A program made the position numbers and the translations under genes. Of a stretch of 64,000 nt of DNA, positions 25,727-35,412 are shown one piece after another (the stretch's first letter is position 1; each line of letters starts with the position of its first letter). The notes below the pieces were generated by a model. It was not told the DNA's origin and did not search any database. It was given only the letters and a program-made list of their open reading frames with translations. Where the stretch lies: assembly GCA_002345675.1 (NCBI GenBank), contig DDWL01000015.1:1-64000 (forward strand), given 5' to 3'. Origin of the DNA: Bacteroidales bacterium UBA2287 (GTDB lineage Bacteria > Bacteroidota > Bacteroidia > Bacteroidales > Tenuifilaceae).

Positions 25727-26077
25727 TTATTTTGGAACTACAGGCTCTTCAGTTTCTTGTTGCTCTTGGCCAACAGGGAATGCTGGAGTTTGACTTTCAT
25801 CCTTAGTGTTGTCAATTTTTTCCTGAATAGCAGAACGTGGCCCTTCGCTATTTTCGCGGGGAAGAGCAAATGCTGCTAAAAGACTAAGAACTAAAAGGCT
25901 AACGGCAAGAGTCCAAGTGGCCTTTTCGAGAAAATCGGCAGTTTTGCGAACGCCCATAACCTGATTTGACGAAGCAAAATTCGATGCTAGGCCTCCACCT
26001 TTCGAGTTTTGAACCAGTACAATTAGCGTAAGCAATACGCAAACGATGATGATAAAAACAGATATTACTAAGTACAT
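25727..26077 (-). CDS. secG: Protein translocase subunit SecG
   Basis: Small membrane partner of SecYE that aids protein export. The 116-residue protein has two helices (residues 1-21 and about 53-73). Between them lies the conserved loop VQNSKGGGLASNF, with the FLEKATW motif before the second helix. The C-terminal 40 residues are polar and acidic, a Bacteroidota extension. It is the last gene of the cluster sigma54 activator, lptE, TPR, secG, with 20 bp to the preceding gene. Confidence 0.94.
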   Translation of the reverse strand: MYLVISVFIIIVCVLLTLIVLVQNSKGGGLASNFASSNQVMGVRKTADFLEKATWTLAVSLLVLSLLAAFALPRENSEGPRSAIQEKIDNTKDESQTPAFPVGQEQQETEEPVVPK

Positions 26078-26097
26078 TGTTAGGGAGTTTTAAATTA

Positions 26098-27048
26098 TTA
26101 TTCCTTAAGTTGATTCTTTATGCTTTCGATTTGACCCGCAAAGTAAACTCTTTTTTCTGGAAATTTCAAGCATAATTTCTCATAAATTGTTATTGCCTTT
26201 TCGTGTAGCCCTTGAGCTCTGTAAATTATAGCTAGCTGTTCGCTGGCTACATCGTCGGGTTCCTTAAGCGATGAAAGGGAAATATCCTCTATTTCGGCAT
26301 TTGGGTCGATTGGCTTTGGCTTCTCGATTCGTGGGTTTGTTTCGATAAAATAGTCGATTAAGCTCTGAGGCTCTACCCCCTTGGGTTCGGCTTTAGTATC
26401 GGAAACTTCGAGGGAAACTTCTTGCTTTTCGGTTAATGCTTCAACTTTTAAGCTGGGCATTAACGAGGTATAGTTGCCATCGTCGATAAATTCGCCAGGA
26501 ATTTCGAGGGTGTAAAGCTGGGCGTCGATAAAATTCGACTCCTTTGGGCCAAGCTGTGTTCCCAAGGAACTTTCGGGCGAGGTTACATCCAAAAAACTAA
26601 CCTGCTCGTCGTCGTCGCTTCCACTTACAATTTCGAAATTTACAATATCCTCGGCACTTTCGGGCGTTTCGGTTAATTCGTTAAATAGGCTAAATTCAAT
26701 TGTTTCCTCTGCTGAACTACTTTCTAAATAATTCTCGTGAGTAATTGTGGTTTCAACAGCCGCGCTACTTGTTATAATATCCTGCGTATTATCGGCAGCA
26801 CTACTTACCGAAACTGCTGAACGAGAATTTAAAAGGGTGTGCAAGTTTTTTCTGTCGGCCACAAGTGCAGCAATTCCCGACAGCTTGCTGTTAAACTCCA
26901 ACGACTGCCTATTCAGCATAAGTAACTGTTGAATTTTAGCAGCAGTAAAATAGGGATACCTTTCGCAAATTGCTTTAACGCTTTCAGCTTCGTTAGCTAA
27001 AAAGCCCTTTCGGTTATCGATTAAATTTAAAAACGATGTCTTATCCAT
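26098..27048 (-). CDS. Hypothetical TPR-like protein
   Basis: A 316-residue cytoplasmic protein. The N-terminus (residues 1-85) is helical (FLANEAESVKAICERYPYFTAAKIQ). The middle (90-240) is acidic, Ser/Thr/Glu-rich and probably disordered. The last 50 residues form one TPR-like helix pair (ASEQLAIIYRAQGLHEKAITIYEKL). Homologues with this build often lie between lptE and secG in the phylum; their job is not known. The position suggests a link with envelope assembly or secretion. Confidence 0.7.
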   Translation of the reverse strand: MDKTSFLNLIDNRKGFLANEAESVKAICERYPYFTAAKIQQLLMLNRQSLEFNSKLSGIAALVADRKNLHTLLNSRSAVSVSSAADNTQDIITSSAAVETTITHENYLESSSAEETIEFSLFNELTETPESAEDIVNFEIVSGSDDDEQVSFLDVTSPESSLGTQLGPKESNFIDAQLYTLEIPGEFIDDGNYTSLMPSLKVEALTEKQEVSLEVSDTKAEPKGVEPQSLIDYFIETNPRIEKPKPIDPNAEIEDISLSSLKEPDDVASEQLAIIYRAQGLHEKAITIYEKLCLKFPEKRVYFAGQIESIKNQLKE

Positions 27049-27053
27049 AGTTA

Positions 27054-27575
27054 CTACCAGTTTGCAACTGCTCCATTAAATACATCCTCGACCAGCTTGT
27101 CGACAATAATTTTCACCAATTCGCCTTCAATGCTGTTAAATTGCTCTTGGCTATCGAAATCTTCGTACCGCGAAAACGACTTGTCGAAATTTTGTTTTTC
27201 ATCCTTACTATTTACAAATTTAACCCTAATGGTTATTGTTAACCTATTAGAAGCCGCAGTTTCGTTACCCTGAATGGCAACTGGGGTAACCTGATAGTTT
27301 TTTATTTCGCCCGAAAAATTAAGGTCTCCAAAATCGGAAACCATGCTAAGCCGTGTTTGCGAAACAAACCTATTTTTTAGCTCCTCGGTGAAAAGGCTAC
27401 TAAGAGTAGGATTTACTAAGGTTGAAAGGTTTTGGAAGTAAGCAACACTAACCGTTTTAACATCGGGCGAAATAGATGCTCCTGTAAACGAATACTTTAC
27501 GCTACAACTCCACGCTAAAACTATTACGATTAAAGCAATAATAATATGCTTTGAATTTTGTTGAAACGAGTTCAT
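27054..27575 (-). CDS. lptE: LPS-assembly lipoprotein LptE
   Basis: Outer-membrane lipoprotein that plugs LptD and helps insert lipopolysaccharide. The 173-residue protein has a lipobox (VLAWSCSV) and then YSFTGASISPDVKTVSVAYFQN, the LptE start seen across Bacteroidota. The rest follows the alternating strand-helix pattern of the family (LFTEELKNRFVSQTRL). It sits 4 bp from the sigma54-activator gene and 5 bp from the TPR gene, so all are likely cotranscribed. The lptD gene is not in the window. Confidence 0.88.
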   Translation of the reverse strand: MNSFQQNSKHIIIALIVIVLAWSCSVKYSFTGASISPDVKTVSVAYFQNLSTLVNPTLSSLFTEELKNRFVSQTRLSMVSDFGDLNFSGEIKNYQVTPVAIQGNETAASNRLTITIRVKFVNSKDEKQNFDKSFSRYEDFDSQEQFNSIEGELVKIIVDKLVEDVFNGAVANW

Positions 27576-27579
27576 TTTA

Positions 27580-28815
27580 CTATTCGAGATTATATTCTTT
27601 TATTTTTCGGTAAAGGGTACGCTCCGAAATTCCAAGTTCTTGAGCTGCGTTTTTTCTGCGGCCATTATACTTGTCGAGCGCCCTTATTATCATCTCCTTT
27701 TCCTTGTCGATAAGCGATAACGACTCTTCGGTAAGCTCTTCGGTGTCGTGATAAATTGGCTGTTCGTGAATTATCGATGTGCTTTCGGAGTTTATTTTGT
27801 GCGTTTTTGGAAGCACATTTTCTACACCTTTATATAAGTTACTAATAATGCCCTTCGTTTCTTCGTGGTGGGTTATTTGCTCCGAGTCGCCCTCTAACAT
27901 GGTACGAACAAGCTTTTTTAAGTCGTTAACGTCGTTGCGCATATCGAAAAGAATTTTGTATAGAATTTCCCTTTCGTTGGCAAACGATGGTTCGTCGTTA
28001 GCACCTTTTATTAACGCTGGAAGTTTATTTGAATTATAGCCTGGCAGGTATTTCTGAAGAATTTCGGGACCAATAACCCTATTCTCTTCAATAACCGAAA
28101 TTTGCTCGGTAACATTTTTAAGTTGTCTTACATTTCCTGGCCACGTATAGGCCACAAGAAGTCGTCGAGCGTCGTCGTCGAGCGTTATTGAGGGCATACG
28201 GTACTTATCGGCAAAGTCGACCGAGAACTTTCGAAATAAAAGAGGAACATCCTCGGGCCTTTCGCGCAAGGGAGGAACCTGTATTGGTACTGTATTAAGC
28301 CTGTAGTATAAGTCCTCACGAAACCTGCCATTGTCGATGGCCTGAAGTAAGTTAACATTTGTAGCCGCGATAACCCTAACGTCGGTTTTTTTAACCTTCG
28401 ACGAGCCAACCCTAAGGTATTCGCCAGTTTCGAGAACCCTGAGTAACCGAACTTGAGTTGATAAGGGAAGTTCGGCTACCTCGTCGAGAAATATTGTGCC
28501 GCCACTTGCAACTTCGAAGTAACCCTGACGGGCTTCGTTTGCACCGGTAAACGAACCTTTTTCGTGCCCAAACAGCTCCGAGTCTATAGTTCCCTCGGGT
28601 ATTGCTCCGCAGTTAACGGCAATGTATTGCCCGTGCTTACGCACGCTAAAGGCATGAATAATTTTTGGGAAAACCTCTTTTCCTGTACCGCTTTCGCCGG
28701 TAATAAGAACCGACAAATCGGTTGGGGCAACCTGACGAGCTATGTCGATGGCACGGTTTAATCCATGCGTGTTTCCAATAATTTCGAACCTTTGCTTTAT
28801 TTTTTGAACATCCAT
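27580..28815 (-). CDS. Sigma-54-dependent transcriptional activator
   Basis: A 411-residue AAA+ activator with no receiver domain. Residues 10-250 are the sigma54-interaction ATPase: Walker A TGESGTGKE, the loop GSFTGA (Ser for Ala in GAFTGA), Walker B IFLDEVAEL. A linker of about 110 residues follows, then a Fis-type HTH at the end (RKNAAQELGISERTLYRKI). GSFTGA variants still contact sigma54 in many activators. It leads the lptE-TPR-secG cluster, a conserved arrangement, so it may control envelope genes. How it is activated is not visible. Confidence 0.92.
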   Translation of the reverse strand: MDVQKIKQRFEIIGNTHGLNRAIDIARQVAPTDLSVLITGESGTGKEVFPKIIHAFSVRKHGQYIAVNCGAIPEGTIDSELFGHEKGSFTGANEARQGYFEVASGGTIFLDEVAELPLSTQVRLLRVLETGEYLRVGSSKVKKTDVRVIAATNVNLLQAIDNGRFREDLYYRLNTVPIQVPPLRERPEDVPLLFRKFSVDFADKYRMPSITLDDDARRLLVAYTWPGNVRQLKNVTEQISVIEENRVIGPEILQKYLPGYNSNKLPALIKGANDEPSFANEREILYKILFDMRNDVNDLKKLVRTMLEGDSEQITHHEETKGIISNLYKGVENVLPKTHKINSESTSIIHEQPIYHDTEELTEESLSLIDKEKEMIIRALDKYNGRRKNAAQELGISERTLYRKIKEYNLE

Positions 28816-28921
28816 TTTAGTAAAATCTTAACCACCTGACAAAATTACATATTTTTTGTCACCCCTGCCAGTTTACTAAAAATTAAATCCGTTAAGAACG
28901 ATTAATGGTGGGGTTGTTCTT

Positions 28922-29043
28922 TTTCTCTCGCAGATTACGCAGATTAACGCGGAATTTATTGTGGTTTTTATTTCTCGCAGATTACGCAGATTTTGTTTCG
29001 GAACATTTAATATCTGCGCCATCAGCGCTATCAGCGAGAGGCA
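28922..29043. repeat. Intergenic CGCAGATTA repeat element with inverted ends
   Basis: Two identical 20-bp copies of TCTCGCAGATTACGCAGATT lie at 28926-28945 and 28973-28992. A related sequence in inverse orientation (ATCTGCGCC...TCAGCGAGA) lies at 29009-29039. The element thus has inverted ends and could fold back. Similar units occur at 39.7 kb. The rest of the gap from 28816 to 29199 is AT-rich, apart from the palindrome and promoter listed separately. Confidence 0.7.
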
Positions 29044-29110
29044 ATGAGTTGAAACTATCTACACCTTATTAGTTACAAAATAACTTTTCCTCGAATTTGA
29101 ATCGAAAAGT

Positions 29111-29127
29111 ATTAACAATTTGTTAAT
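29111..29127. promoter_or_regulatory. 17-bp palindrome upstream of the first TonB receptor
   Basis: ATTAACAATTTGTTAAT is symmetrical about a single central base. It lies 34 bp before the -7 box of the receptor gene, where an activator or repressor could sit. The same 15-bp core occurs before the ribonucleotide reductase gene at 36996-37010. Confidence 0.5.
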
Positions 29128-29159
29128 CATTTTATAGGTTATGGCGTGCAATCTATTCA

Positions 29160-29167
29160 TAATTTTG
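29160..29167 (+). promoter_or_regulatory. -7 promoter element for the first TonB receptor
   Basis: TAATTTTG matches TAnnTTTG; a start near 29174 leaves a leader of about 26 bases before the ATG at 29200. Confidence 0.55.
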
Positions 29168-29199
29168 TGCGATATTTGAAAATCACAAATCCTAAAACT

Positions 29200-32100
29200 A
29201 TGAGAACACGATTAACTAATTTAATGCTTACCCTAGTTTTCGCCATTAGCGGAGTTTGCGCTTTTGGTCAAGGGTCAACAACCTCCGCCATTAATGGCCG
29301 CGTGATTGACGACATGGGCGAACCTGTTCCCTTTGCTATAGTAATGGCTCTGCATGAACCCAGCGGTTCGACATACGGGACAAGCACTCAGGACAATGGA
29401 ACATATGTCCTTACAGGCTTAAGAGTAGGCGGACCGTACACAGTTTCAATTTCATTTATGGGTTATACACCTGTTAATTACACGGATGTGAACCTAAAGT
29501 TAGGGGAATCGTTTGTGCTCAATGGTCTGCTTAAAGAATCGGCCACAGAACTTGAAGCTGTTGTTATTTCAGCAGGACTAGGCAATCCCATTTTAAACTC
29601 CAACCGCACTGGTGCACAAACAAATATTAGTAGGCGCGACATTAACAACATGCCTACAATCAGCAGAAGCATTACCGATCTTTCTCGATTAACACCTCAA
29701 GCACAAGGGAACTCGTTTGGTGGTCGCGATGGTCGTTTTAACACAATTACCATTGATGGTGCTGCTTTTAATAACAACTTTGGCCTAAGTAGCAATCCTC
29801 TTCCTGGAGGAAATGCTCAACCTATTGCTTTAGATGCAATCGATCAGGTTACAGTTAACATTGCCCCATTCGACATTAGGCTTTCGCAATTTACAGGCGC
29901 AAGCATTAATGCTGTTACTCGCAGCGGCGACAACACCTTCAAAGGTTCGGTTTACACATATATGCGGCCTAAATCTTTTACCGGAAATACTGTTGAAGGA
30001 AATGAGATTGCTGATGCAAACACTAGAAAAAGCAGTAATTATGGTGTAAGTATAGGTGGTCCAATTATTAAAAACAAACTCTTCTTTTTTGTTAATGGAG
30101 AATTTGAAAAAGAAGATATTCCTGGAGTATCGTGGAAGCCTAGTACTGATGGGATAGCCAATGCTGATTTAATGATCTCGAGAACCACTGAAGCCGACAT
30201 GATTGCAGTAAGAAATCACCTTTTAACTGCCTATAATTATGATCCTGGTAAATACAAAGATTTCGATCCATTCCAAAATTTAAACACAAAAATTCTTGCT
30301 CGTATAGACTGGAACATTAACCCCGATCATAAATTAACCTTCCGCTATAACGATGTTGTAGGCACTTCGGATCAACAAACAAATGGAAATAGTGGTCCCC
30401 CCAATAATCCTAGGAACTCAAACCGTATTAGTAGCCAATCAATGGCTTTCTCAAATTCGTTTTACGGTTTTAAAAATACTGTTCGTTCCTTTACAGGAGA
30501 ACTAAATAGTACATTTAAACCCAATATTTCTAACAAGTTTCTTGCAAGTTATACCTTTATTCAGGACACTCGTACCAGTAACTCCGACCTTTTCCCATTT
30601 GTTGACATTTGGGCAGGTGGTGATCAGTACATGTCGTTTGGTTATGAACTTTTTAGTTACAATAACGATGTAACCAATAAAACCTTAAGTATAGTAAACA
30701 ATACAACTATTAATGTAAGTGATCATACTTTTACATTAGGCGGCTCTTTCGACCGTCTTTTCTTTAGGAACTCATATATTCGTGAGGGAACATCATATTA
30801 TAGGTATGGTTCCGTTGCCGACTTCCTTAATAATGCAACTCCAACTGGATTTGGTGTAACATACGGATATAATGGCGTTGATGCGCCTGGTGCAGAGCTA
30901 ACATTTGGACTAGCAGCAGCATATGCCCAAGATGAGTGGAAGGTTAACCCTAATTTGAAATTATCTTTTGGTATGCGACTCGAACTTCCTTTGTTTTTTG
31001 ATGAGTTAGTTGATAATCCTGCAATTGCAGCACTAGACTTTAATGGACAAAAAATTGATGTAAGCGCATGGCCTAAACAGCAACTACTTGTATCTCCAAG
31101 GTTTGGTTTTAACTGGGATGTTAAAGGTGACCGTTCGCTACAAGTTCGTGGGGGCTCGGGTATATTTACTGGTCTGTTACCATTTGTATGGTTTACCAAC
31201 CAACCCACAAACTCTGGTGTTATTCAAGTACCTGAAATTGGTTGGGGAACTACAGGTGGTGCTGCGAACTTAACTGGAATGACTTTCCAGCCCGATTATA
31301 AAGCGCTAATTGCAAGTAATCCAGCTCTTTTCCCTCAAACACCAAGTACACTTCCAAATAACTCGGCTCTTTCAGAGGTATCGAAAGATTTTAAAATGCC
31401 TCAAGTTTGGCGTTCAAACCTTGCAGTTGACGTTGAATTACCATTTAATATGATATTTACTGGTGAAGCTCTTTTTGGAAAAGACATTAATGCCATTAAA
31501 CAGGTAAATATTAACGAAGCACCAGCCACTGCTACAATGGTTGGCCCCGACAATAGACCTTTTTGGGTGTCAAGTGCATCTAGAAAATATGTAAGCACAG
31601 TTGGTAGTGCAACAGTTCTAACCAATACAAGTGAAGGTTATCAGTACTCGCTAACAGCTCAGTTAACAAAGAGTTTCAGCAATGGGCTTTCAGGAATGGT
31701 TGCCTACACATACACTATGGCTAAAGACTTAACTTCAAACCCTGGCTCTGCTGCATATTCTGCATACTCATCAAATACTTCGGTTTATAGCCTTAACAAC
31801 CCTGAATTGAGTTATTCAAACTTTTCAACACCTCACCAAATTGTTGGTTACGCTTCGTATAAGATTGAGTATATTAAAATGCTATCTACTACATTTACTG
31901 TTTCTTACAGAGGATCACAAGAAGGACGTTGGTCGTATACTTACTCTAACGACCTAAATAACGATGGTATTTCGTCTGACTTAATGTATATTCCTGAAAC
32001 AGAAACAGAATTAACTTTTGCACCATTAGTAGTAAGCGGTGTTACAGTTGCTACTCCTGCTGAACAACAAGCAGCATTCTGGGAATATGTAAAAAATAAC

Positions 32101-32487
32101 GAATATTTGAGCAGCCGTAAAGGACAATATGCAGAGCGCTTTGGAGAAGTTCGTCCATGGATACATCGTTTCGATGCTAAAATTCTACAGGATATTTTTT
32201 CGAACTTTGGATCTGCAAATAAATATACCTTACAAGTAAGTCTTGACTTACTTAATATTGGTAATATGATTAATGATTCATGGGGTGCATATACTTACAA
32301 TCCCTTAGCAAGTTTTGATAATGTTAGGCCTCTTACAAGAGCTGCATTGCCAACAACCACTGCCGCTCCAACCTTCACATTAAACGCAACTTCTGTTGAT
32401 GATTTTAATGCAAAAACTAAACTTAGTAAAAACATTAGTACTACAAGTACTTGGGGGGCATTGCTTGGATTAAGGTTTATTTTCTAA
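29200..32487 (+). CDS. TonB-dependent receptor, Oar-like
   Basis: A 1095-residue outer-membrane receptor. It has a signal peptide (LTLVFAISGVCAFGQ), a CarboxypepD_reg domain (INGRVIDDMGEPVPFAIVMA) and a plug domain (TITIDGAAFNNNFG, SINAVTRSGDNTFKGSVYTY). A long beta-barrel ends in a terminal Phe (LLGLRFIF). The NAVTRSG...GS pattern and lack of a SusD partner point to the Oar group, linked to protein or peptide uptake rather than glycans. The ATG at 29200 is chosen because it begins the signal peptide; an upstream GTG frame would run through the promoter. It stands alone between a promoter and a strong terminator. Confidence 0.92.
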   Translation: MRTRLTNLMLTLVFAISGVCAFGQGSTTSAINGRVIDDMGEPVPFAIVMALHEPSGSTYGTSTQDNGTYVLTGLRVGGPYTVSISFMGYTPVNYTDVNLKLGESFVLNGLLKESATELEAVVISAGLGNPILNSNRTGAQTNISRRDINNMPTISRSITDLSRLTPQAQGNSFGGRDGRFNTITIDGAAFNNNFGLSSNPLPGGNAQPIALDAIDQVTVNIAPFDIRLSQFTGASINAVTRSGDNTFKGSVYTYMRPKSFTGNTVEGNEIADANTRKSSNYGVSIGGPIIKNKLFFFVNGEFEKEDIPGVSWKPSTDGIANADLMISRTTEADMIAVRNHLLTAYNYDPGKYKDFDPFQNLNTKILARIDWNINPDHKLTFRYNDVVGTSDQQTNGNSGPPNNPRNSNRISSQSMAFSNSFYGFKNTVRSFTGELNSTFKPNISNKFLASYTFIQDTRTSNSDLFPFVDIWAGGDQYMSFGYELFSYNNDVTNKTLSIVNNTTINVSDHTFTLGGSFDRLFFRNSYIREGTSYYRYGSVADFLNNATPTGFGVTYGYNGVDAPGAELTFGLAAAYAQDEWKVNPNLKLSFGMRLELPLFFDELVDNPAIAALDFNGQKIDVSAWPKQQLLVSPRFGFNWDVKGDRSLQVRGGSGIFTGLLPFVWFTNQPTNSGVIQVPEIGWGTTGGAANLTGMTFQPDYKALIASNPALFPQTPSTLPNNSALSEVSKDFKMPQVWRSNLAVDVELPFNMIFTGEALFGKDINAIKQVNINEAPATATMVGPDNRPFWVSSASRKYVSTVGSATVLTNTSEGYQYSLTAQLTKSFSNGLSGMVAYTYTMAKDLTSNPGSAAYSAYSSNTSVYSLNNPELSYSNFSTPHQIVGYASYKIEYIKMLSTTFTVSYRGSQEGRWSYTYSNDLNNDGISSDLMYIPETETELTFAPLVVSGVTVATPAEQQAAFWEYVKNNEYLSSRKGQYAERFGEVRPWIHRFDAKILQDIFSNFGSANKYTLQVSLDLLNIGNMINDSWGAYTYNPLASFDNVRPLTRAALPTTTAAPTFTLNATSVDDFNAKTKLSKNISTTSTWGALLGLRFIF

Positions 32488-32502
32488 ACTTATTTAATTA
32501 TT

Positions 32503-32538
32503 AAAAAAACCGCTCTAGAAATCTAGAGCGGTTTTTTT
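32503..32538 (+). terminator. Intrinsic terminator of the first TonB receptor
   Basis: A perfect 11-bp stem ACCGCTCTAGA/TCTAGAGCGGT with a 2-base loop, followed by a T-run and preceded by an A-run, so it could work both ways. Confidence 0.9.
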
Positions 32539-32701
32539 TACTTTAAAATCTACTTCATATTTAAAAAGGAATATTTCCTAAATAATTCGAATAATACATG
32601 ATTTATTTCTTTTAAAAACACATAACGCTCTCTTTTTATACAATAAGTAGTCTTTTACCTAAGATTTTCTTCGCATTAACAGTTGTTGTTAAATTAAGTT
32701 A

Positions 32702-32709
32702 TATTTTTG
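32702..32709 (+). promoter_or_regulatory. -7 promoter element for the second TonB receptor
   Basis: TATTTTTG matches TAnnTTTG, 49 bp before the receptor ATG. No clear -33 box. The gap from 32539 is AT-rich and shows no riboswitch that I can recognise. Confidence 0.45.
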
Positions 32710-32758
32710 AACTTCGTAAATTAAGACACATTTCTACTAACTTAACATTATATAAACT

Positions 32759-35410
32759 ATGATTAAGACTTTTAAAAGCATCCTGCTAACCATTGCCATT
32801 GCTGCTACTACCAGCATGGTTTTTTCGCAAGGGATTGTGAAGGGAGTTGTGGTTGATGCAGGCAACAACGAGAAACTTGCAGGCGCAACTGTCCTGCTTA
32901 AAGGCACTACCGTGGGAACAGCATCCGATGTATCGGGAAATTTCTCATTAAATGTACCAGCAGGTAAAAAAACAATTCTTTTACAATTTGTTGGCTATAA
33001 AACTAAAGAGGTAGATGTTGTTGTTAAGGAAGGCGCAACTACCGACCTTGGAGTAGTTGCAATTGACCCCGAGGATATAGGCATTACCGAGGTAACCGTT
33101 TTTGCTTCGGTTGCTGTTGCCCGTAAAACCCCTGTTGCACTATCGATTATTGAACCTTATGTAATTGAGGAAAAATTAAGTACTCAGGAGTTTCCCGAAA
33201 TACTAAAATCGACCCCAGGTGTTTACGCCACAAAACAGGGCGGTGGATTTGGCGACTCGCGTATTAACCTTCGTGGTTTTTCGTCGGAGAATATTGCAGT
33301 AATGATTAACGGTGTTCCTATGAACGACATGGAATGGGGCGGCGTTTACTGGAGCAACTGGGCAGGTTTAGGCGATGTTACCCGATCGATGCAGGTACAA
33401 CGTGGTTTAGGAGCCTCAAAGGTTGCTGCACCTTCGCTTGGTGGATCGATTAACATTGTAACCCGCTCGACCGATGCAAAAAAAGGCGGTTCGGTATCGT
33501 ACGGAATTGGAAGCGATGGCTATAACAAGGTTGGCTTTGCAGTATCGACAGGGTTAACCGAAAACAACTGGGCAATAACTCTTTTAGGAACAAAAACTGC
33601 TTCGAATGGTTACATTCAGGGTACTGAATATGAGTCGTACTCGTACTTTGTTAACATTTCGAAACGGATAAATATCGACCACCAATTTTCGTTCACTGCT
33701 TTTGGTGCTCCACAATGGCACAACCAGCGTAATAACAGCGATAAACTGCTAATTACCGAATGGCAAAAACAACCCATGAAGTATCGCTATAACGCTTCGT
33801 ATGGTTTCGACATGAATGGACAGCGTAAAGCATCTTCCTTTAACTCATACCACAAACCTCAAATTTCGCTCAACCACTTTTGGACAATTAGCCCAAAATC
33901 GAGTTTGTCTTCTGCCCTTTACGCTTCAATTGGTAATGGTTATGGCTATAGCGGTCAAGGAAATAATCGTACTGATTTTTATGGTGCTTCTAATGGTGTT
34001 CCAAGCACAAAATATCGCAACCCCGATGGCACTTTTGACTATGGTGCAATTTATGCCGTTAATCAGGCAAGTATAAATGGATCAGAACTTGCAATGTCGA
34101 AAAGTGTTAATTCACACCGTTGGTATGGCTTACTTTCGACCTTTACTACTGAAATAACTGAGGATATTGATTTTTATGGCGGATTGGATTTTCGTTACTA
34201 CAAAGGGGTTCATACTAATGAAATTACTGACCTTTACGGAGGCGCTTTTTTTATCGATCCAACCAAGAGGCCTTTAGTTTCCGACCAGTCTTTTGCAACC
34301 GATAAACTAACCGTAGGTGATGTAGTATACCGCGATTATGATGGTTATGTTATGAATCAGGGTGTATTTATGCAGGCCGAGTATAACAGGGAGAAGCTAA
34401 GTGCCTTTATTTCACTTTCGGGCTCGAACACAACTTACTGGAGAGACGATCGCTTTTACTATAATGAGCAGGATGCCGTTTCTGAGAAAATTAGTTTCTT
34501 AGGTTACTGTGTTAAGGGTGGTGCAAACTATAACTTAAACGAAATGCACAATGTTTTTGCTAACGTTGGTATTATTTCACGTGCCCCATTCTTTTCTGGT
34601 GGCGGTTTCTTACAATCAACTACCAGCAATATAACAAACCCTAATGCTGTTAACGAGAAAGCCGTTTCAGCTGAATTTGGCTACGGTTTTGTATCGAGTT
34701 TTTTTAGCGCAAACCTTAACCTTTACAGAACTCTTTGGAAGGACAAAACTCTTGTTCGTGCTATAAATGCAAGTAGCCCCGAAAGTTTAGTTGCCAACCT
34801 TGAAGGTGTTAACGCTCTTCACCAAGGAATTGAAATCGACTTTGTTGCAAAACCCTTTAAAGGATTAGAACTTAATGGTATGATTTCGCTAGGGGACTGG
34901 AACTGGCAGAATAATGCCTCAGGCTACCTCTACAATAGAAACGGTGAGCCTACCGATGTTCTTGGAAATGTAGTTGCAATTATCCAAGGCTCCGACCATG
35001 CAAAAATTGATGTAAATATAGGCGGCATTCATGTTGGGAACTCTGCACAAACAACAGCCGCATTTGGAGCAAAATTCGAAGTATTAAAGGGTTTTAAAGT
35101 TGGTCTCGATGGTAACTACTTTGGTAGAAATTATGCTTACTTTAATATTTCTTCGGTTGGGACTAGCCTCGATCCTGTTACATTTGCTCAACCTTGGCAA
35201 ATTCCTGACGCAACGACCTTCGATCTAACGGCTAACTATCGCTTTAAAATTGGCGATTTCGATGCTACCTTTATTGGCAACGTAAACAACGTTTTCGATG
35301 TAATTTACATTACCGACGCAACTGATGGAAGCAATCACGATTGGTTAACATCTCCAGTTTTCTATGGGTTTGGAAGAACTTATTCTGCTTCTTTAAAAAT
35401 TAAATTTTAA
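32759..35410 (+). CDS. TonB-dependent receptor with carboxypeptidase-like domain
   Basis: An 883-residue outer-membrane receptor. A signal peptide (AIAATTSMVFSQ) and a CarboxypepD_reg domain (AGATVLLKGTTVGTASDVSG) are followed by the plug (FPEILKSTPGVYATKQGGG, RINLRGFSSENIAVMINGVP) and barrel, ending YSASLKIKF. The substrate is unknown. A lipoprotein gene follows 2 bp after the stop, in the place of a SusD-like partner but without its fold signatures. The two are probably cotranscribed and act at the cell surface. Confidence 0.92.
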   Translation: MIKTFKSILLTIAIAATTSMVFSQGIVKGVVVDAGNNEKLAGATVLLKGTTVGTASDVSGNFSLNVPAGKKTILLQFVGYKTKEVDVVVKEGATTDLGVVAIDPEDIGITEVTVFASVAVARKTPVALSIIEPYVIEEKLSTQEFPEILKSTPGVYATKQGGGFGDSRINLRGFSSENIAVMINGVPMNDMEWGGVYWSNWAGLGDVTRSMQVQRGLGASKVAAPSLGGSINIVTRSTDAKKGGSVSYGIGSDGYNKVGFAVSTGLTENNWAITLLGTKTASNGYIQGTEYESYSYFVNISKRINIDHQFSFTAFGAPQWHNQRNNSDKLLITEWQKQPMKYRYNASYGFDMNGQRKASSFNSYHKPQISLNHFWTISPKSSLSSALYASIGNGYGYSGQGNNRTDFYGASNGVPSTKYRNPDGTFDYGAIYAVNQASINGSELAMSKSVNSHRWYGLLSTFTTEITEDIDFYGGLDFRYYKGVHTNEITDLYGGAFFIDPTKRPLVSDQSFATDKLTVGDVVYRDYDGYVMNQGVFMQAEYNREKLSAFISLSGSNTTYWRDDRFYYNEQDAVSEKISFLGYCVKGGANYNLNEMHNVFANVGIISRAPFFSGGGFLQSTTSNITNPNAVNEKAVSAEFGYGFVSSFFSANLNLYRTLWKDKTLVRAINASSPESLVANLEGVNALHQGIEIDFVAKPFKGLELNGMISLGDWNWQNNASGYLYNRNGEPTDVLGNVVAIIQGSDHAKIDVNIGGIHVGNSAQTTAAFGAKFEVLKGFKVGLDGNYFGRNYAYFNISSVGTSLDPVTFAQPWQIPDATTFDLTANYRFKIGDFDATFIGNVNNVFDVIYITDATDGSNHDWLTSPVFYGFGRTYSASLKIKF

Positions 35411-35412
35411 TA

